Source of the DNA: Pseudomonadota bacterium
GTDB lineage: Bacteria > Pseudomonadota > Alphaproteobacteria > Rhizobiales > Aestuariivirgaceae
Length of the DNA: 9,493 nt
Assembly (NCBI GenBank): GCA_016522385.1
Contig: JAEKFU010000631.1
Span: 1 to 9,493 of the forward strand
Reading direction: 5' to 3'
Positions 5,270 to 9,493 of this stretch are shown here, in pieces. The notes beneath the pieces were generated by a model. That model made no database searches, was not told the DNA's origin, and was given only the letters and a program-made list of their open reading frames with translations. The translations under genes and the position numbers were made by a program. Within the stretch, counting starts at the first letter, position 1. Each line of letters begins with the position of its first letter.

Positions 5270-6544
5270 GTGGGCGTGCTGGCAAATCTACAAAGTCTGT
5301 TGGGAATTGCATTGATTCCGCTAATCGCTTGGATTCTCAGCGAAGCACGCAATGAGCTCGGTTGGCGGCAGGCGCTCAGGATTGCCAGCGTCGCTATTGG
5401 CTTGCAGATCGCGATCGCTGTCCTCTTGGTGCTGGTGCCACAGATCCGCTGGTTGCTCCAATTGTTGTCCCGCGGGGTTGCGGCTTTACAAGAGGCGACC
5501 AATGCAGGGACCCAATTAGTGTTCGGCTATCTGGCCGGTGGAAGCGCCCCTTTTGAAACTACCCATCCTGAAAACGGATTTGTGCTGGCCTTGCAGGCCT
5601 TGCCGCTGATCCTGCTGGTGTCGGTTCTATCCCGGTTGCTTTATCATTGGGGCGTATTGCAGCGGATTGTTGGGGCGTTTGCTTACATGCTGGAGCGCAC
5701 AATGGGAATAGGTGGCGCGTTGGGCACGTCCTCTGCAGCCAACATCTTTGTCGGCATGGTCGAAGCTCCGCTGCTGATCCGTCCCTTTTTGCGCAAGATG
5801 GGCCGCGGTCCGTTGTTTGCGGTGATGACCGTCGGCATGGCCACCGTGGCAGGCACCGTGATGGTGTTGTATGCATCGCTTCTCGAGCCAAGCTTGCCGG
5901 GTGCGACTGGGCATATTCTGATTGCCTCGATCATCAGCGCGCCCGGCGCTCTGGCGCTTGCGCGTATCATGGTGCCGACGGGGTATGACACGGCTGGTGA
6001 GGACGGTGGCGTGTTTCTTGAAGATGCGCCTCAATCGGCGATGGATGCAGTAGCGCGCGGGACGCAGGACGGGTTGAAATTGCTGGCCTATGTGACCGCA
6101 ATGCTCATTGTCATGGTGGCGCTTGTTGCGCTTGCCAATCTGATTGTAGCTGGAGTTACTTCACCGTTCGGTCTCGACCTCACAGTTGAGCGCACTCTTG
6201 GCTGGTTTGCCGCACCGCTGGCTTTTGTCATCGGTGTGCCTTGGGGTGAGGCGATCGCCGCCGGCGAGTTAATCGGCATCAAGACGGTTTTAAACGAACT
6301 GCTGGCCTATTTGAAACTTGCCGCGACACCGCCAGAAGTGATCGGTGAACGTTCGAGGCTGATCCTCACCTATGCCCTGTGCGGTTTTGCCAATTTCGGT
6401 TCACTTGGCATCATGACGGGTGGCTTGGTTGCCATGTGTCCCGAACGGTATGACGACATTGTAAAGCTGGGCCCCAAAACCATCATATCCGGGACACTGA
6501 CAACATTGCTCACCGGTGCCATAATCGGGTTGATCAGCTGGTGA
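5270..6544 (+). CDS. Concentrative nucleoside transporter (CNT/NupC family)
   Basis: This inner-membrane symporter imports nucleosides using an H+ or Na+ gradient. The 424 residues match the usual CNT length. The N-terminal helices (MGVLANLQSLLGIALIPLIAW) form the Nucleos_tra2_N part, the middle carries the gate domain (LALQALPLILLVSVLSRLLYHWG), and the C-terminal half is the core transport domain. Family motifs, numbered from GTG 5270: GTSSAANIFVGMVEAPLLIR (152-171, E165), GVPWGEAIAAGE (322-333, E327) and ALCGFANFGSLGI (369-381, N375 and S378). By comparison with Vibrio cholerae CNT these hold the ribose- and base-contacting residues. The base-contacting Gln-Thr of that protein is Met-Val here (see findings), so the preferred nucleoside is uncertain. 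The start follows an AAAGAGGA Shine-Dalgarno; a TTG 36 nt upstream is possible but less likely. It is divergent from the cyclase and converges on the CLC gene with a 29-bp gap that has no terminator hairpin. Confidence 0.93.
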   Translation: MGVLANLQSLLGIALIPLIAWILSEARNELGWRQALRIASVAIGLQIAIAVLLVLVPQIRWLLQLLSRGVAALQEATNAGTQLVFGYLAGGSAPFETTHPENGFVLALQALPLILLVSVLSRLLYHWGVLQRIVGAFAYMLERTMGIGGALGTSSAANIFVGMVEAPLLIRPFLRKMGRGPLFAVMTVGMATVAGTVMVLYASLLEPSLPGATGHILIASIISAPGALALARIMVPTGYDTAGEDGGVFLEDAPQSAMDAVARGTQDGLKLLAYVTAMLIVMVALVALANLIVAGVTSPFGLDLTVERTLGWFAAPLAFVIGVPWGEAIAAGELIGIKTVLNELLAYLKLAATPPEVIGERSRLILTYALCGFANFGSLGIMTGGLVAMCPERYDDIVKLGPKTIISGTLTTLLTGAIIGLISW

Positions 6545-6573
6545 ATTTCAACAGACAACGCAATATGCTCTGA

Positions 6574-8211
6574 CTATCTGTGCTCTTCGACGTTGGCTTC
6601 GATCAGTGCGGCGTTGAACGTCGTGACGGCCTTGGTGTAATCCGCCCAACCGATTTGGCGGGTCATGTGATTTGAATCAAACACCGGAATGCGGGTGTAC
6701 CCGGTTGAATCGAAGGCGCGTAAAGCGACTTCAAGCGTGTCATCCGGTGTCAGATGCAGGTCGTCAGCACCGAGTTCGATGGGGTTCTCAGCCTCCTCGG
6801 TGGTTAGGCTGGTCATGAATTCAGCGACTTTCCAGGTGCGCATGATGCGCCGATGCGGACCATCGCCAAGATACAGACCGCGGGTCGACAATTGCCAGCC
6901 AAAAAAGCTTTGCCCGATGAGAGCCTGCATGATCATTGATGCAATGGAGACAGACAAGAGCAATGCGATGGTCATTTCGTAACCACCGGTGAGTTCAAAG
7001 ACGATCATGGCCGTCGAGACTGGTGCGCCGAGTACCGCGCCGGTAACGGCACCCATACCGAGAATGGCGTAAACGCCATATCCCGAAGCATAGGCGGGAA
7101 ACACAGAGGCGGCGATGATGCCAAAGGCGCCACCCGCCATGGCGCCAAGATAAAGCGACGGCGAAAAGACGCCGCCACCGAACCGACTTGCCAATGTGAT
7201 TGCCGTTGCAGCAGTCTTTGCAAACAAGAGCACAAACAGGAACATGAGTGTGTATTTTTCGCGCAAGGCCAGGTTGGTCGCCTCATAACCGACACCGATA
7301 ACCTCGGGCACGAAGATGGCGATTGCACCAACGAGGGCACCGCCGATGACTGGACGCAACCAGATCGGCAAATTGACTCTTTGCGCCGCCCAGTCGCTCG
7401 CCATCATAGAGAGCAGGAACCCGACGGCGACCAGGCCGCATGTGATACCTAGCAGGGCGAAGGCAGGAAACTCCCAATAAGACGCGATATGGTATTCCGG
7501 GATGATGAATGCTGGAAAATCACCGAGATGCACGCGGGTGATCAGTGTTGCGACGACAGCCGCGATGACCGTCGGCACAAAAGCGGTCAAGGCATAGTGA
7601 CCGAGAATGACTTCATGGGCAAAAAGCACGCCCGCGATCGGCGCATTGAAGGAGGCCGAGACCGCGGCCGCCGCACCGCACGCCAGCAGAACCCGTCTGG
7701 CCGCACTGGGTAGGTCAAACTGGCGTTCCAGACACGAGGCGATTGAGGCGCCAAGGTGAACAGCTGGGCCTTCACGCCCGGCACTGGCGCCGGCGCCAAG
7801 CGAGATGGCTGAGACCAGTGCGCTGATCAGGCCGCGTCTTAAAGGAATATTGGAGCCGTGAATGGCGCGAGCTTCGATGACGTCGGCGATACCGTGCGTT
7901 CGATGAGAGGAGGTGGCAAATCGCAAAATTAACCCGACAACAAGTCCGCCACCGATCAACGATGCCATGATCACCCAGGGTGCCCTGAAGCTGGCGAGCG
8001 TTGACAGATAGTTCTCGCCTTCGTGGCCGAGCCACAGCCACTGTACTGCGCCGATCAACCAGCGAAAGGCCAGAATTGCATAGGCGCCGACAGTGCCGAT
8101 GATCAGCGCAAGCAGCCAGACAAGTGGCTGGCGGGTTGCGAGCATCGTGCGCACGGACGGCACTGTTCGCTCGCTCAAGAACCCAATAATGCTGGCCTTC
8201 AGGCCGTTCAT
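6574..8211 (-). CDS. CLC-family anion channel/transporter with degenerate C-terminal CBS region
   Basis: This is an inner-membrane CLC protein moving chloride or a related anion, expected to work as a homodimer. Ten or more hydrophobic helices fill residues about 28-435 (numbered from ATG 8211). Family motifs: GAGASAGREGPAVHLGA with the gating glutamate E147; FNAPIAGVLFAHE at the helix G/H region; FGGGVFSPSLYLGAMAGG at about 344-361. The tail (about 460-545) contains TGYTRIPVFDSNHMTRQIGW, one recognisable CBS half, so the usual CBS pair looks reduced. It ends NAALIEANVEEHR. The positions matching the central Ser, the inner proton glutamate and the Tyr of E. coli CLC-ec1 seem changed (see findings), so channel versus exchanger is open. 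The frame extends to an ATG at 8370, but that would overlap the thioesterase by 95 bp with Arg-rich sequence; ATG 8211 follows GGTGGG. It lies 64 bp downstream of the thioesterase on the same strand and may be cotranscribed. Confidence 0.92.
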   Translation of the reverse strand: MNGLKASIIGFLSERTVPSVRTMLATRQPLVWLLALIIGTVGAYAILAFRWLIGAVQWLWLGHEGENYLSTLASFRAPWVIMASLIGGGLVVGLILRFATSSHRTHGIADVIEARAIHGSNIPLRRGLISALVSAISLGAGASAGREGPAVHLGASIASCLERQFDLPSAARRVLLACGAAAAVSASFNAPIAGVLFAHEVILGHYALTAFVPTVIAAVVATLITRVHLGDFPAFIIPEYHIASYWEFPAFALLGITCGLVAVGFLLSMMASDWAAQRVNLPIWLRPVIGGALVGAIAIFVPEVIGVGYEATNLALREKYTLMFLFVLLFAKTAATAITLASRFGGGVFSPSLYLGAMAGGAFGIIAASVFPAYASGYGVYAILGMGAVTGAVLGAPVSTAMIVFELTGGYEMTIALLLSVSIASMIMQALIGQSFFGWQLSTRGLYLGDGPHRRIMRTWKVAEFMTSLTTEEAENPIELGADDLHLTPDDTLEVALRAFDSTGYTRIPVFDSNHMTRQIGWADYTKAVTTFNAALIEANVEEHR

Positions 8212-8275
8212 GACACCCACCGTCCTGGCAATTGCGGCATAATGGATCAAGGTTGCCGATTTAACATGACGTGTC

Positions 8276-8764
8276 CTAACCGGATTTGCGTACAATTCCG
8301 ATCTTACGGCCGACCTGCGGCGGGGCCTCGAGGCCTTTGTGGGCATCGTGCATTGCTGCAATATTAGCAAGCAGATTGTCCGGAAAAGGTGCCGACTTCT
8401 TCACTTTCATGTCAACGTGTATGCAAATTCCTTCGAGCGTTGCAGCCAGCCAGCCTTGTTCCGCGTGGTACATCTCTTCGAAATAATGAATGCGCTTGGC
8501 ATCATAATCGAGAATTCGAAACTTCACCTCGACTGCATCGCCGGCATGCATCTCACGCAAATAGCTGATATGGGCCTCAAGCGTATAGAACGAGTACCCA
8601 GTTTTCAGATACTGCGGTCCGAGACCGATAAATTCGAATGCGTCATCGGCGCATATATCGAAAAGCACGCCGTAGTATCCCATATTGAAATGACCGTTAT
8701 AGTCGATCCATTCGTCTTTGATGGTCTGGGGTCCGCAGGTAAAAGGCGCGACTTGATCGGGCAT
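8276..8764 (-). CDS. Acyl-CoA thioesterase, 4HBT-like hotdog family
   Basis: This is a cytoplasmic enzyme expected to hydrolyse an acyl-CoA thioester; the acyl group cannot be read from the sequence. The 162-residue length is that of a single hotdog domain. The N-terminal signature DEWIDYNGHFNMGYYGVLFD (about 17-36) carries the Asp/Asn-Gly-His-(F/M)-Asn pattern of 4-hydroxybenzoyl-CoA thioesterase-like proteins, with D21 the likely catalytic acid. A long helix and strands follow (TLEAHISYLREMHAGDAVEV, 61-80; FEEMYHAEQGWLAATLEGI, about 95-113). The closest types I recall are the 4HBT_2 thioesterases, including carnitine/betainyl-CoA thioesterases of alphaproteobacteria, but there are no carnitine genes here. 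The ATG at 8764 is chosen because AAAAAGGA sits 7 nt upstream; the frame extends 13 codons further to 8803 without a better site. It is divergent from the D-lactate dehydrogenase gene. Confidence 0.87.
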   Translation of the reverse strand: MPDQVAPFTCGPQTIKDEWIDYNGHFNMGYYGVLFDICADDAFEFIGLGPQYLKTGYSFYTLEAHISYLREMHAGDAVEVKFRILDYDAKRIHYFEEMYHAEQGWLAATLEGICIHVDMKVKKSAPFPDNLLANIAAMHDAHKGLEAPPQVGRKIGIVRKSG

Positions 8765-8874
8765 CCGAAAGTCCTTTTTGAAAAATGCTGCGCAGAGCCA
8801 CATCTATCGGTTATTATTTCGAGCCATAGCAGAGCCGTGACAGGCTCGTAAAGACGCACCGTTGTGAGACGTTC
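8765..8874. promoter_or_regulatory. Divergent intergenic region with repeated GAGCC motifs
   Basis: This 110-bp space must hold the promoters of the thioesterase (minus) and the D-lactate dehydrogenase (plus). GAGCC occurs at 8795-8799, 8821-8825 and 8832-8836, and inverted as GGCTC at 8843-8847. The 8-mer GCAGAGCC is exact at 8792-8799 and 8829-8836. The last two copies form a small hairpin (GAGCC-GTGACA-GGCTC). An AT-rich TTATTATTT stretch at 8811-8819 could contain a -10 element. No confident promoter is assigned. Confidence 0.3.
8772..8779 (-). promoter_or_regulatory. Ribosome-binding site fixing the thioesterase start
   Basis: On the minus strand an A-rich AAAAGGA (8778-8772) lies 7 nt before the ATG at 8764. 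It decides this start over the in-frame ATG at 8803. Confidence 0.6.
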
Positions 8875-9493
8875 ATGGCAAGGATATCAGGTTTGAAACA
8901 CAATTCGAGTGGCCAGGCGATTGCGGCGCTATTTGAACTGCTCGGAGAGCGGTTGAGCACGTCCAGTGCGGTGCGCGAGCAGCATGGCGACGATCTGACC
9001 TGGCACAAATGCCATGCGCCAGACGCCGTGGCCTTCGTCGAAAGCACCGAAGAAGTGAGCGAGCTGGTGCGTATTTGTGCCCGCTATCATATTCCTGTCG
9101 TGCCTTACGGGACGGGCACGTCGCTGGAAGGGCACATCACAGCACCATTTGGTGGCATTTCGGTGGATTTGTCGAGGATGAACCGGATTCTCCAGGTCAA
9201 TCCGGAAGATCTCGACTGCCGGGTTGAGGCTGGCGTGACCCGCAAGCAACTCAACAGCCATCTGCGTGACACCGGATTATTCTTTCCGATCGATCCCGGT
9301 GCCGATGCCAGTCTTGGTGGCATGGCGGCAACGCGCGCATCAGGTACCAATGCTGTGCGCTACGGGACGATGAGAGACAATGTGATGAGTCTGACGGTCG
9401 TGATGCCTGATGGTGAAATCGTCACAACCGGACGGCGGGCCAAAAAGTCCTCGGCCGGGTATGATCTGACACGGCTGTTGGTGGGTTCTGAAG
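8875..9493 (+). CDS. D-lactate dehydrogenase-type FAD-linked oxidase (partial, C-terminus outside window)
   Basis: This is a flavoprotein that oxidises D-lactate or a related D-2-hydroxyacid (possibly glycolate) to the 2-oxoacid and passes electrons to cytochrome c or quinone. The 206 visible residues cover the N-terminal part of the FAD-binding PCMH (VAO-type) domain: HAPDAVAFVESTEEVSELVR (47-66), the FAD pyrophosphate loop PYGTGTSLEGH (77-87), VEAGVTRKQLNSHLRDTGLF (117-136), PIDPGADASLGGMAATRASG (138-157), TNAVRYGTMRDNVMSLTVV and the KSSAGYDLTRLLVGSE segment at the edge. The DPGADAS...GTNAVRYGTMRDNV block is especially close to the mitochondrial-type D-lactate dehydrogenase (LDHD/Dld1) subgroup, which makes that a better call than GlcD. 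There is no signal peptide. The ATG at 8875 fits the family N-terminus, but its Shine-Dalgarno is weak (GTGAG about 8 nt upstream). The catalytic C-terminal cap is not in the window. Confidence 0.88.
   Translation, partial: MARISGLKHNSSGQAIAALFELLGERLSTSSAVREQHGDDLTWHKCHAPDAVAFVESTEEVSELVRICARYHIPVVPYGTGTSLEGHITAPFGGISVDLSRMNRILQVNPEDLDCRVEAGVTRKQLNSHLRDTGLFFPIDPGADASLGGMAATRASGTNAVRYGTMRDNVMSLTVVMPDGEIVTTGRRAKKSSAGYDLTRLLVGSE

Noticed and set aside
6545..6573. Possible bidirectional terminator between the transporter and CLC genes
   Set aside because: The 29-bp gap shows no inverted repeat or T-run.
8212..8370. Extended CLC N-terminus starting at 8370
   Set aside because: The extra 53 residues are Arg-rich, overlap the thioesterase by 95 bp and lack a ribosome-binding site, while ATG 8211 has GGTGGG just upstream.
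1..9493. Defence island, CRISPR array, toxin-antitoxin pair or prophage genes
   Set aside because: No regularly spaced repeats, no small convergent or overlapping gene pairs, and no nuclease, methylase, integrase or phage structural motifs were seen; the genes are ordinary chromosomal ones.

Overview
The window looks like a chromosomal segment from an alphaproteobacterium, most likely of the Hyphomicrobiales (Rhizobiales) type. Three things suggest this: the UvrD-type helicase has a long variable C-terminal linker and Tudor-like tail; the CLC protein is of the HGIADV/GREGP kind typical of that group; and the base composition is moderately GC-rich. The organism is inferred from protein style only. 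There are no rRNA, tRNA, CRISPR or phage genes and no transposase gene.

Layout. On the minus strand at the left edge, a secreted lytic murein transglycosylase (1-563, C-terminus outside the window) follows a full-length UvrD/PcrA helicase (568-2922) after only 4 nt, so the two probably share a transcript. A 209-nt divergent intergenic region holds four near-identical TCCGG boxes. It separates the helicase from an unrecognised plus-strand gene (about 3132-3650) encoding one membrane helix and a long acidic disordered tail. That gene converges on a membrane-anchored class III adenylate cyclase (3938-5197, minus). The gap between their stop codons is almost wholly filled by a 270-bp MITE-like element (3660-3929). 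It has 35-bp terminal inverted repeats, and two long imperfect hairpins make up its interior.

The cyclase is divergent, with a 72-bp shared intergenic region, from a concentrative nucleoside transporter (5270-6544, plus). The transporter converges with a CLC-family anion channel/transporter (6574-8211, minus). Upstream of the CLC gene on the same strand lies a hotdog-fold acyl-CoA thioesterase (8276-8764). The thioesterase is divergent from a D-lactate dehydrogenase-type FAD oxidase (8875 to the window end, plus, C-terminus missing).

No single pathway unites these genes: cell-wall turnover, DNA repair, cAMP signalling, nucleoside and anion transport, acyl-CoA hydrolysis and D-2-hydroxyacid oxidation are all present. 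The strongest candidate for something not captured by ordinary annotation is the structured repeat at 3660-3929, with the orphan acidic-tail membrane protein and the four-box divergent regulatory region next. I see no convincing defence island or new multi-gene system.
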